64,000 nt of DNA, taken from assembly GCF_035582795.1 (NCBI RefSeq), contig NC_134367.1:83249062-83313061 (forward strand), written 5' to 3'. The stretch is from Mycteria americana. Its lineage: Eukaryota; Chordata; Aves; Ciconiiformes; Ciconiidae. This document shows positions 35,701 to 46,400 of this stretch, one piece after another (position 1 is the stretch's first letter; every line of letters begins with the position of its first letter). The notes under the pieces are model-generated. The model searched no databases and was not told the DNA's origin. It worked only from the letters and a program-made list of their open reading frames with translations. Position numbers and translations under genes: made by a program.

Positions 35701-37302
35701 AAAAGAGAACGTAAGAGACAGCTGGGGTATTCTAATTTATGGTGATAGGAAGCAGAATATAGAAGCTTAACTGCAGTCCCATGGTGAGATGTGCCACTAT
35801 TCTAGTACGTGGAAAATGTATAAATTGCTTTTGTTGAAGGTTATTTGGAGAGAGTGTAGTGAATGTTGGGAAAAGTCTCTTGGGAAGACTTCAGGTCTAA
35901 CGTTTAAATTTTTGTATAGGATGTCATTGTAGTGAGGTGTGTACGAGACCCACGTTAAGAGTTGCTGAGGTGTTTAGATTATGTGCACATGTCTTGGTGT
36001 AAAAGTTGATAACGGGTTGTGATTAGAGATGAATATCAAATATATTGCACATAAATAATTTTTTTTCTGAAACTTGTGGTTTTTGAAGGAGCTCTGTGTG
36101 GGTAATGAGAATATTTCTAACACCTGAGATTCTGGCAATTGATACTGTTTCGTGAGTAGAGGGTAGCTAATTGAGGGCATAATTCAGCTAGTCACTAGAT
36201 CCCTTGGAAGGGCGATTCTGGCAAATAGGTCTGGTCAATATGTTTTTGTGTTACAAAATGGATGATGGTGCAGAGCTTGTATTCCCATTGACTGTGTGCA
36301 GGACAGAAGAACAGAATACCTTTTGACTAGCAGTAAATCCATAAGAAACTGAAAGTAGTTACCATGTAATCTTTTACCTGTTTTTGTTTAGAAATGTACA
36401 GAAAACAAAGACAAGATACCACATTCTGATCTCCCACTTTTAACATTCTTTGTGGTTTTTTATCTTGGTTCTTTCTATTCTGCTCTGCAAGCAGCAAGTT
36501 TATCTTTTCATCTGTGTAAGTAAGGTATATGTGGGGAAATTGAGCTATTGAGCACAGGCCCTTTCTTAAATATAGTAATACTACAGTAATGCTAGCAAGT
36601 ACATGGTGGCATTAGTTTTCTAGGACTGATGGTCCCCCATGCAAAACTTTTCCTTCAACTTCACATTTTGGACAATAGGTAGTACAGTAGATATAAATGA
36701 AAACTTATAAAATATCTCATTACACTGACAGATATGCATCCATGGAGTGTTACAGGGTCGCATCTGTTCTGGAAGCAGAATCTGAAACACTTGCTCATAT
36801 TAATAAAACATGGATATGAACACAAGAAACTGGGTGTGAGCAACAACAGATTATGCACAAAATTTCTTTACGAGTATGGTTCTTATCTTTTTGATGCAGA
36901 TTCAGTCCTATCCTAGATGTGCTTGTATGTCTGAAAATCACTCTGGATCAGAGACTTAAACTAGGTCTGTGCTTTAGTGTGCTGCTAAGTGAATTGAGAA
37001 TGAAGGAGTGCAGAGCACTGCTATGTATGGGGAAGATGATGTGGTTCATCTTACCCAGGTTTGTGTCCTGATGGACATGATTATGTTGGTGAGCTCACTT
37101 AAAAGCAAGTGTAAACTCTTTAGAAAGTGGATGAATATTCACAGTGTTCTCTGGTGGTAACTTCTCTCCTTTATTTGCAGTATGGTCAGTATCTTTGTTT
37201 TGTCGAAATGGAAAGCAATGTGCTCTTTGACGTTCCTGAAACAATTATTTTCAGATGCAACAATATGTTAAGCCTAGAAAACTGCAGAAACACTTTAATG
37301 AC
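32789..37302 (+). other. DISC1: DISC1 intron 1, last part
   Basis: AT-rich intronic sequence without recognised repeats. The GC-richer segment at 34730-34960 has short open frames but no recognisable protein. No additional exon was found before the exon 2 acceptor. Confidence 0.5.
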
Positions 37303-37338
37303 TTTTTTTTTTTTCCCCCTCCCAACCCCCTCCCTCAG
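37303..37338 (+). promoter_or_regulatory. DISC1: Polypyrimidine tract and acceptor of DISC1 exon 2
   Basis: A long T-then-C run leads to ccctccctcag at the exon border, a strong 3' splice site. This fixes the exon 2 start at 37339 and the phase-1 junction with exon 1. Confidence 0.9.
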
Positions 37339-38330
37339 ATGGTCAGGAGCAGTTAGTGCCTGCAGGCTCTCCTTGTAAAAAGAAACTGGCAAAAAGACCT
37401 GGATACATGAGGCCAGAAGCTCAGCGACAGGTAGAGTTTCAGTCCCTGGGTGCCTGCAAGCCGTTCAACCCAGAAGAGCTCAAACATGGCAGGCAGCATT
37501 GTGTAGACATGGAGAACTGCTCTCTACACAGACAATACAAAAATAACTTTGAATTCTTACACTGTAGTTCAGTTGCAAATAGTGCTGTAGTTCCTGCTAA
37601 TGGAGTAACAACGTTGGCCACTACTGGAAATATGCCAGGGAGCTGCAAAAATCTTTCATGTTACAAGAGTCCACAGTCAGAAAACACAGTGATACCGGTT
37701 TACCCTGCCGCAGCAACAAACAAAGGAGATGTTTCTGCTGTATGCTGTATGCGGCGGAAGAGCTACGGTGCTGATGTGAGTGAGCCCCAAAACATGTATG
37801 CTTTGGATCAGGCAGAAGTGAATAACAACTGTGAATATCAAAACAGAGATGTTGTTTCTCAGTCTGTTGGTGCACACGATAGCTTTAGTTCAAGTTTCAG
37901 CTTCATACAGCTCTCCCTGAACTTGTCCTGTGGAGTAAGCGATGCTGAAGGCAAGTCAACCGTCAAGGAAGCTGAGTACATTCTGCATCCCAGCACCGCA
38001 GGAAATCTGCAGAAGCCAGAGGAGACAGCACAGACTTGTGAGCACTTGGGAGCTTTGCATTGCTCCTCCAGGCCGAGAGAGGATTTGGAGTATGAAAATG
38101 AGACCACAGCAAATGATAAACTACAGGACTGTGAGACTGTCTCTCTCTCGGATACAGATGCAACATTTTCATATTCTACAGATTCCTCAGATGCAGCATC
38201 TGCTGGCTCTTCTGTCACCTCAGGCTATGAAAGTAGCTTTGCTGTTAGCGACCATAACTGGGATACTTTGATGAAAAAATACGAACCAGTGCTACAGGAC
38301 TGCCTGCTTGGCAACCGCAGTACATTAAAG
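37339..38330 (+). CDS. DISC1: DISC1 exon 2 (N-terminal head)
   Basis: The 992-base exon encodes residues 26-356 when joined to exon 1. DISC1 is a cytoskeletal/centrosomal and mitochondrial scaffold whose head and coiled-coil tail bind partners such as PDE4, GSK3-beta and NDEL1. Three islands identify it. Residues 38-50 read CKKKLAKRPGYMR, matching the mammalian basic motif with RRPGYMR. Residues 206-219 read DSFSSSFSFIQLSL, matching the Ser/Phe-rich motif. Residues 332-349 read NWDTLMKKYEPVLQDCLL, matching the block before the coiled coils. Between islands the sequence is Ser/Thr- and Asn-rich, probably disordered and little conserved, as usual for this gene. The size fits the large second exon of mammalian DISC1. 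It ends AAAG|GTTAGT on a codon boundary. If the donor is skipped, the frame runs 43 codons further to TAG at 38460. Confidence 0.95.
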
Positions 38331-41300
38331 GTTAGTTATCTCACTTCATCTTTGATTCCTCCTCCTGGCCCCCAAAACATTTGTATTTATAGTGTCAAAG
38401 TTGATGTAGGAGTTGAGATATTAATGGCTTTTGTGACATTTTTTCGTAGAGGTTTACAGTAGCAGTCTGCATGATAAAAGTGAGAGAACTGGTTTCCTTT
38501 TTGTTTTGGTTCTTTAAAAAAAAAGGTGGTGATGTTGCAGTACCCAATTCCTATGTTCTACTGAAACTGTGATCCTCTCATTTCTATGTCACACATCAGT
38601 TTCTGAATTCAATGAATACCATTTTCTTTCATAGGTGGCTGTTTTGTCTGCAGTTTGGAGTATATATAGTACAAAATTTGGGGGTGGTAAGAACTCTTTT
38701 TCTTGAAGCAGCATGATTTAACAACACTAAACTTTGTAATTGGAAATGTGTGAGCTTAGCCAAAGATTTCTTGGAGTGAGGCACCTGTATGAGAGTAGCC
38801 TCTAATCTAATAGATGAGTATTCTCCCTGCACAAAACAAAACGGAGGTCGTCAAGTTCCTGCTCTAACTTGGATTGGGAATTGAACTTTTTTTTTTTTCC
38901 TTCCACCCCAGAGGAATACTGGGCTGTTGAGTCAGGAGTCTTTCTTTTTACACATGTGCATACCCACATGTATACCTGCCACATAAACAGGCAGTCTCAT
39001 TCACTGTGCTCTTTGTGGGAGAGGGGTGGGGAAACCTTAAGAAGGATCAGTTGTTTTGTGATACAGTTTTTGGGATGGCAGGGTGGGCATAGGAGGGAAA
39101 CCATTCTGAGCTTATCTGTGATAAGGAGCCAAATATTGGCTTTATTGTGCATGCAGGAAGTAGTAATCCAGAGATTAATGTGGACGCGATGGATTTCACA
39201 GATTTGTTCAAGATGCACTAAGTGTGTGGTGGGTTTTTTTTTTTTTGTTGTTGTTGTGGTGGGTTTGGTTTGGTGGTGTGGTGTTTTGTTGGTTTTTTTT
39301 TGGTTGTGGTGGTTTTTTTTGTTGGTTTGTTTTTTTTTGGTGTCTCACTAGTGCCCTGAGTTTCTAGGACGCCTTTCAGAAACCCAGGTTCTTGTGAATT
39401 CTCAGCTCAGACATATCTGCTGAGATGCACTGTATTGTCTTTAGGCCTGATGAAACAACCTGCTCTGGGGACGCTTTGCACAGTCCTGCTGTCTGGGTAA
39501 GACAGAAGATTGAGAAACTTTTATTGTTACTTTAGTCTCCATGATATCTGACCTGGGCTTACGATGCTCTTTAATACTTACTTTTCATAGAGGACGCGTG
39601 TAGGAGTCGGACTAGGTTCTCTTATTTACAGACTTCACACATGGAGCAGTTTCTTTGGCTTCATGCCTGGAATGACAATGTGCCCATAGTCTGGGATGGT
39701 TTGGGAAATTAATTCTCTGCAAATTTGGGAATACGTAACAATCAAAATAGGAAATTATTTTTCTATCTTTTCAGTATGCTTATTTGATAGGCACAAAAGA
39801 AACATTGCTATCTTTAATTTCTGTATTCATTAATTCATTGAATGGAGAACTGGGGATTTGTGCCCTCAGATGTTTTTGCCCTTGGTTAGCCAGTCGTGTA
39901 TGTTTAATTTGAAGCACCTTCCTATTGTAATGATAATGAGCAAGTCTCAAACTTTTCAGAAAGGAACAAAGGCAACTGTAGTCAAGAAAAGGAGACGATA
40001 CCAAAGTTGTTAAAATTATGCTTTTTCTGTACTTATTAAAAAACAAAAGCGGTCATCACATGGTACAGATACAGGACATGCCATGCTGAAGCAGCTCTTT
40101 GATTAGTTGAGCTCCAAACGTCTTACCAGCCTGCAAGTAGAAAGCACTTTACTGTGACAGCATCAGTCAGTTTGCCATGGGCATGCCTGGGCTGTGGTAC
40201 CCAAGCAGACTTTAAATGACCTGCCACTGTGAGCACATGATGGGATAAACACTGCAAACAGCAGCAACGCTGTACTCTTGGTATGGGTGGTTGTTATACG
40301 CCGTATATATGAAAAAAGTGTCATTTGAACCATTCTTATTGCAGGCATCATTAAAACTCTATCAGAACTATAGCATAAAATACAGAGAACAATTTATGGT
40401 GAGGATTCAGAGCTCCTCCCTTCAATATGTTACATGTTCTTCGCTAGCCTCAGAGAAAAAAAGATTGGACTTTCAGGATGTGAAAAACAAAATAAAGCCT
40501 TGAGAGAAAGTGAATATATACAATGTTGGTTTTTTGTTTGCTTTTGTTTTTCCTTTAGGGCATCCTATAGCCTATTATTAATCAAGCATTATCTCATTCT
40601 TTTCTGGCTTTATTTTTTATAGTTCTTTTCTGACTAGTCCACTTTGATATACCATATTTAGAAGGGATACCATTAATTTAAATGTCTTGCCTAATTTCTG
40701 TGTTGATTGTGTAGTCATGATAACTGAGTGTTTCTATGAAGTTGTTGACTGGCTGTACCTATTTTTCTCTATGCAATTTAGAGTTTAAATACAGGGATTT
40801 AAATATGAAGGAGTTTCCGGGGGGAGCAAAATCTCTTGTAAATGCAGAATGTCTAAAGTATGGATTTTCTTGTGTTGGAAAATGCTTTCCCAAGCACTTT
40901 CAGGCTTTGGGCTATAAGAATATATGCTGCTTCTTTTTCCAGGCCTGCCTTTTTCAGTGCTGATAATAGCTTGTTTGGTACAGGTCATGTATAAATTTAA
41001 TAAGAAGATGCTTTTCAGTCTTGTAACTGTAGCCATGTTAGGTTGTGGCTGGCATGGCAATGAGGAGAGGACTGCCTACCTTCTAACCAAATTCTTCTGA
41101 CAGTAAAAACTTGTAATGGTCTTTGAATGTACGCCTGGCCTTGTGAATTTTAGTAAATTCGGAACTTTGGTCCAGACCCTTCATGTTAACAAAAAGAACC
41201 AGTAACTTTTGAAATAAAACTATTATGGTAAGAGTTTCTTTTTGCGTGTGAATGGGCACTCTCTATGTGGTATAGGTGTTTTTGGTGTTTTGCTTTTTTT

Positions 41301-41928
41301 CCCCCATCTAGCATTTGCAGTGTGAACATTTCTGAAAATGCAAATGTCAATGTTAAGTAGATGAGCCTAAATTGTATTTTAATGAAACTTCATTGGCTGC
41401 ATGTGAATGCAATTTTCTATGCCATAACATGAGTATACTTGTTCCAAAATATTCATACTATATTTCTTTTTTTACTTACAGAATAAAATGTGGTTTGCAT
41501 ACGCAAATTCTGGATTTGTTCTGTGCAAAACTCATATAGGCAAAAAATTGTTAGAATGGGCTCAAGAACACCCTGTTGAGTACAATATAGGAGTATGTGT
41601 CATGCTGACAGAATCCTCTGATAATCCTTACTTTGATTTATTCAAAGGGTGAAAAATATCCTATGATCACATGATGCCTTTGCTTTTCAAGAAATATTGT
41701 TTGTTATTCTCTGTATGTGTTTGGACTAAAGCCATGCTTGGCTGAAGTAGCTGTAGTTCAGCAGACTTTCAAATAGGTCTGTCCATTTAACAAATATTGG
41801 GCTTAACTCTCAAAATTGGGCCGTTCTAGTGATGTAGTAATCCATTAAATTTATGTTATATAGAGGTTAATAGTCTAAATAGTTTTAAATGCAACTTCTT
41901 CATAATTAACTTTTTTCTCTTTGCATAG
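38331..41928 (+). other. DISC1: DISC1 intron 2
   Basis: A 3,598-base intron bounded by GTTAGT and ttttttctctttgcatag. It holds the longest G/T-only tract of the window at 39222-39343. No other exon or repeat family recognised. Confidence 0.85.
39222..39343 (+). repeat. DISC1: 122-base G/T-only tract
   Basis: No A or C occurs on the sense strand for 122 bases. The tract mixes TTG, GTGGT and long T runs and starts about 890 bases downstream of the exon 2 donor. Transcribed, it is a long UG/U-rich segment. Several GG pairs could support weak G-quadruplex or R-loop formation. Confidence 0.92.
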
Positions 41929-41998
41929 ATAAAATCCTTGATCTTACGGCTTCAGAGGCTTCAGGAAAAAGCAATAGAGGAAGATGACTATGATAGAG
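41929..41998 (+). CDS. DISC1: DISC1 exon 3 (start of the coiled-coil region)
   Basis: Seventy bases encode residues 357-379 plus one base: IKSLILRLQRLQEKAIEEDD followed by YDR. It aligns with human ISLRLKLQKLQEDAVENDDYDK right after the exon 2 block, so identity is secure. The Leu spacing fits the start of a coiled coil. The acceptor is ttttttctctttgcatag. The exon ends GATAGAG|GTGAGA in phase 1, so exon 4 should supply two bases, in mammals completing Ala-Glu-Thr-Leu-Gln-Gln. No such exon is visible to the right edge. The gene is therefore incomplete in this window, missing the long coiled-coil C-terminal half. Confidence 0.95.
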
Positions 41999-42129
41999 GT
42001 GAGAGTTGCTCCCCCCCTACCCCCGACTGGATCATGCTGCTTTTTTTTCCCTTCTCCCTCCTTCCTCTATTAATTTTATTTTCTGTTTGCTACATAGTAA
42101 TGGTTAGGTGTGGAAGACTAGTTCAATGA
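41999..42129 (+). other. DISC1: Possible exon 3 read-through reading frame (hydrophobic tail)
   Basis: If the exon 3 donor is not used, the frame stays open for 43 residues (380-422) to TGA at 42127-42129. Residues 390-415 run from WIMLLFFPFS to CYIVMV, a hydrophobic stretch of about 26 residues, followed by Arg-Cys-Gly-Arg. Such a product would be a DISC1 head with a C-terminal membrane-like tail. Short DISC1 isoforms truncated after the head are known in human, but this exact form is inference. The hydrophobicity partly follows from the pyrimidine-rich DNA (Phe, Leu, Pro and Ser codons). No AATAAA lies close downstream. Confidence 0.25.
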
Positions 42130-42800
42130 ACTGTATTTATTCTGTTCTATGTTAGGAAACAAATTAAAGAAAGAAGTAGGTCAGCAGCAGGTAGCAACAG
42201 TTTTTTATTTTCTTGAGCCACATCACCATGTGGGAAGGTTGAAATCTGAATATCCACCATCTGGATCAGCTGTTTTGAAGCAGCATGACTTTAAAAAATG
42301 CAGAAATGAATGAAAGCTTTGAAAGGAGAAAGAACTGGCACTGGCAGACTGTGATTTGTTGCTTGCCACATTTAGTCATGACACTACAGCAGGGCTCAAA
42401 CACAGAAATGAGGTCAGTAGCTATTATAATAAGTGAATGATACTGTCCTGTGGGATTAACTTGATGTCCACTGAGTTGAATCAAAACCAGCTAGAGAATA
42501 TGATGGTGATACAGCTGCTGGCAAATATCTGTATTTGAATAGTGCTTTTCCTTTCAAATGCCTTGGCACTTCTGATAAGCTCTGTGTGTGTAGGCATTAA
42601 TAATTAGAACATCTATTAACATGTGTCTTGGGTTTCTTATTGTTTCCTGTTATGGTAGTCTGTGTTCAGGTACTCATGTTTTGATAGTCTTGAGGGTCTA
42701 GATTAAATTCTTTCTGCTAGATCTGTCTTCGGTTGGGAAGCCCTGCAAATGTTTCAGTAAAATCTGCATGGGTACTTCAGAGAATAAGGCTGGAAAAAGA
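42130..42800 (+). other. DISC1: DISC1 intron 3, first part
   Basis: AT-rich intronic sequence; nothing recognised. Confidence 0.5.
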
Positions 42801-42932
42801 TAGTTCCTTTCCTGACGCTTCTTTATTCTCAGCTTTTAGGGTGTCCTGGTTTCAGCTGGGATAGAGTAGTTCCTTTCCTGACGCTTCTTTATTCTCAGCT
42901 TTTAGGGTGTCCTGGTTTCAGCTGGGATAGAG
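42801..42932 (+). repeat. 66-bp tandem duplication spanning the LTR border
   Basis: Units 42801-42866 and 42867-42932 are identical. Each consists of 41 bases of host flank (tagttcctttcctgacgctt ... cttttaggg) plus the first 25 bases of the LTR (tgtcctggtttcagctggga, then tagag). The duplication therefore arose after the LTR inserted. Confidence 0.95.
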
Positions 42933-43454
42933 TTAATTTTCTTCCTAGTAGCTGGTATAGTGCTGTGTTTTGGATTTAGGATGTGAATAATGTTGATAAC
43001 ACACTGATGTTTTAGTTGTTGCTAAGCAGTGCTTACACTAGTCAAGGACTTTTCAGCTTCCCATGCTTTGCCAGTGAGAAGCTGGGAGGGGACACAGCCA
43101 GGACAGCTGACCCAAACTGGCCAAAGGGCTATTCCATACCATATGATGTCATGTTCAGTATAGAAACTGGGGGGAGTTGGCTGGGGGACAGCGATCGCTG
43201 CTTGTGGACGGGCTGGGCATCGGTCAGTGGCTGGTGTGATTGCATTGTGCATCACTTGTTTTGTATTCTTTTATCATTATTATGTTTACTATTTTACCTT
43301 CCTTTCCTGTGCTGTGAAACTGCCTTTATCTCAACCTATGGGTTTTACACCCCCCCCCCCCCCCCCCCCCCGATTCTCTCTCCCGTCCTATTGAGGGGGA
43401 GGATGAGTGAGTGGCTGTGTGGTGCTTGGTTGCTGACTGGGTTAAACGACGACA
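42908..43454 (+). mobile_element. Solo LTR of an avian endogenous retrovirus, copy 3
   Basis: A 547-bp element begins TGTCCTGGTTTCAGCTGGGA and ends GGGTTAAACGACGACA. It has a perfect 5-bp target duplication, taggg, at 42903-42907 and 43455-43459. It is the least decayed of the three copies and lies in the same orientation as DISC1. A CREB/ATF-like TGATGTCAT (43144-43152) is followed by a TATA-like agtatagaaa (43157-43166), the probable LTR promoter. A 22-base C run (43350-43371) sits near the 3' side. No internal retroviral sequence is attached, so it is a solo LTR left by recombination. The 5-bp duplication excludes families with 6-bp duplications. The exact family needs a repeat-library match. 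Confidence 0.94.
43350..43371 (+). repeat. 22-base C homopolymer
   Basis: An uninterrupted C run inside LTR copy 3. Its true length is prone to sequencing error. Confidence 0.9.
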
Positions 43455-43459
43455 TAGGG

Positions 43460-46400
43460 GTTGGCGAGTGATCAGACTTGTTTGCCTTTCAAATCTAATG
43501 TGTGAAACTTTGCAGTTGTACCATGCCTCTGTTTCCCTGCCCCCAAAGGTGTCCCCCAAGATGATTAAAATGTGTTCTAATAGTCTCTAGGGAGTAGGTG
43601 TGTAGCCGTTTTGCAAGAGTGGTTCTATTGGGCTTTTAAAGGCTCTCCTGTATGTAGGAGAAAAGTCTGCTATTGTCACAAGTTATTCTTTTAGTGTGGC
43701 ATCTCCCAGTGGGGAAAACCTTTAGGTGCGTTAAAAGCTGAGGATGTTGTAGATATTCATGGGTTTAATCTCTGTCAAATAGACATTATTGATGTGTATG
43801 CTTTACATGTGTAACGCTCATAACTCTTCTTTTTTTTAAGTGCCTGTGGGTTGAGTTCCCAGTTGGAGACTTCCCGACAGCTGTGTACTCAGTGCGTGTG
43901 GTTCCCACAGATTCCAGCTGGGATTCTCTGGGCAGTCAGCCACTCTGACAGCAATTATTTTAGTATATCAGGTGTGACATCTGCATGTGATGCCATGTAG
44001 TCGTTGACCACAGTGGAAAATGATGGCTTGTCTAACCTTTCACAGAAGGATCTTGTGTAGTTTTCCTGGGTGCTAGTCTTGTATCTTCAAAACAGGACCA
44101 TCTTTCTGTTGACTGTCATTTTTTTCAGTTACCACCCTAGTTATCAGGGAGACAGCATGGAGGGTGGTTTGCAGAGTCTTGCATTAATTCCCCTCAGGAA
44201 AATGGTCTGGCTGAAATGTGATTTCACCAGATGTTGTGGGCACAGCTTACAGAAAGCAGAAGTGGCAGCGGTACAGAGGTGGAGAGGAGCATCCACGGGT
44301 GGGATTGCTGTTTTCTGTGCTAAGTCTGGCATATATAGACAGAAACATTTGTCCTGATACGGGACTAGATACTGAGGGGCTTGAGAGACTTTGCTTTGGG
44401 TTCCTCCATCCCTTTGAAATCCATCTTCACACAAGTGTTTTCAGAAAATGCCACACTCCTTTGTGATACATGACCATGCATCCTTAATGTTATCAATACC
44501 TAATTTTTGAGTCCTTGACCCACTTTCTGTCATACTGGTCTTTGTTCCTTTTCTGATAAAACTGTCAGCCAGATTTTTTTTTTTTTTTTGTGACTACTTT
44601 TCATTATTTTCATGATATCTGAACTGGCTTTCTTTAGTTTTTCTGTTGTGAAACATGGGCAGTGTATCTCCAGGAAAAGGCTCACATGGAGAAGGTGCGG
44701 TGCTGCAAGAAGAATTAGAGCTTCCCTCCTCCTCTTGCAGCAGCAAGCTTTCTACCTTTGCTTTTAGAGCTACATTGCTGCTCCTGGTGGAGAGCAAAGT
44801 CTTGTCTGGTGTGAAGTCTGAAAGCTTATTAAAGAGCTTACAGATTGGCCCAGTACCAATTTCTGTTCAAGTGAAGTCTGTAATTAGCCTTCTTTAAAGG
44901 GATCTTATTGCTAAATATTGCTAGCAGGGAACAGAATTGCTAAACATGCAGAACTGTGATGTGGGGCATAAATGGAAATATCAGGGAGTGGGAGAAACTG
45001 ACATGGTGTATGTGGAGGGCTGAGGACATTTTAATTATAATGCTAAAAAGAAAATTACTGTCCCTGTAATTTGGGGGGCAACTTTGAGTACAGAGCAAGT
45101 CCTCTGTTAAGAGCAGAACTGTTTTGAACCGGAGATCGTGGTAGTGCTGTGTGTGGTGGTAGCATGGGTCTTGCTGATTTGGGAGTGCTGCAGAGGAAGG
45201 GGAGATCTCGTGTGATGTGGGTAGCTGCGAAATGCCCCGTATGTGGAAGAGGTGAGCAGAGGGGAAGGAGAGCAAGTGGAGGTGGGGTATGGTGGCTATA
45301 CCCCAAATGGAAAACTAAATTGTCAATAAATACCTTATCATGTCTAACTGTCTCATTGCTTCAGTGGTAGAGGCTCTTCTCCAACTTCTACCATAGACAA
45401 GAACTCAAGAGATTTTCTGACTTTGGCTCTCTGACAGCCATCCAGTCTTGCAGGAGACGGCTCGGTTTTTAACAGCAGTTCAGTGGGAGGGAGGTGTGTT
45501 AGTGCTTAAAACTCCTCAAAGTGCTCAGGACTGGGTTATGCTGTCTGACACCGAAAACTCGGCAACTTGAGGAAAGGCAAGCATCTACTGTCTGATACTG
45601 CTGCTTTCCTGCTCTCCAGAAGCTTTTGAAAGCTCCCACAGTTTATAGTGACTTTTGAAATTGAAGTGTAACTAAAGTGATGCCCCTACAGAGAGGGGAA
45701 AGTGATGCACTGGGTTTTTGGTTGTGGCAATGAGACTAGGAAATGGCACAGAAATAAAGGCAAGTTTTTCCCGCTACAAAGCCATGAACAAATACCTTGT
45801 TGCAAACAGGTCAGGAATAAGGATATATTTGTTTTTCCCCTTTGCAGAAACACAGAACAGATGCTGGCTGCTTGGTTGTGTTAGAGAATGTGCATGTTTT
45901 CCAGGTTCATGTTAATGAATTAGCATTTATTTCCTGAGCAGGTGATGATTTTTGTTTTTAAGGGATATTTAAAACCACAACCCTCCATTGTTGTTTAGGA
46001 GAGAAGTAAATGCATGTTTAAATATTCAGCTTGTTTCTTCCTAGTTTTTCCTTTCTTTAGATGAATCTATTTGCTCTGTCTTCCTCCTCCTCTCAAGCTT
46101 GGGAGGTGCACAGCAGAAACGGCTTTTGCCATTGCTTGTTTACTTGTGCTGTGCCTTCTTAAAGACCTGCCTTGGCATGGTTAAGGTGTTGGTGCAGAGG
46201 AGCTTCAATCAGTCATTCAAGTAACTACACTTCCTATACTTTCTGGCCATGCCATGTGTATGGGGGGGTATGTTTGTTGTGAGAGCATGCTTGTTGTGAG
46301 AGCATCAGGGGGCTGCTTGGGGCAGAGGCCGCCCTCCCGTCCCATGTTCATGCTCATCTGCTAGAGGTCACCAAGCATGGTGCTGAGACCTGCAGGGTGC

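Noticed and set aside
37439..38271. Several open frames on both strands overlapping exon 2
   Set aside because: They are shadows of the DISC1 reading frame. Only the frame joining exons 1, 2 and 3 gives conserved motifs.
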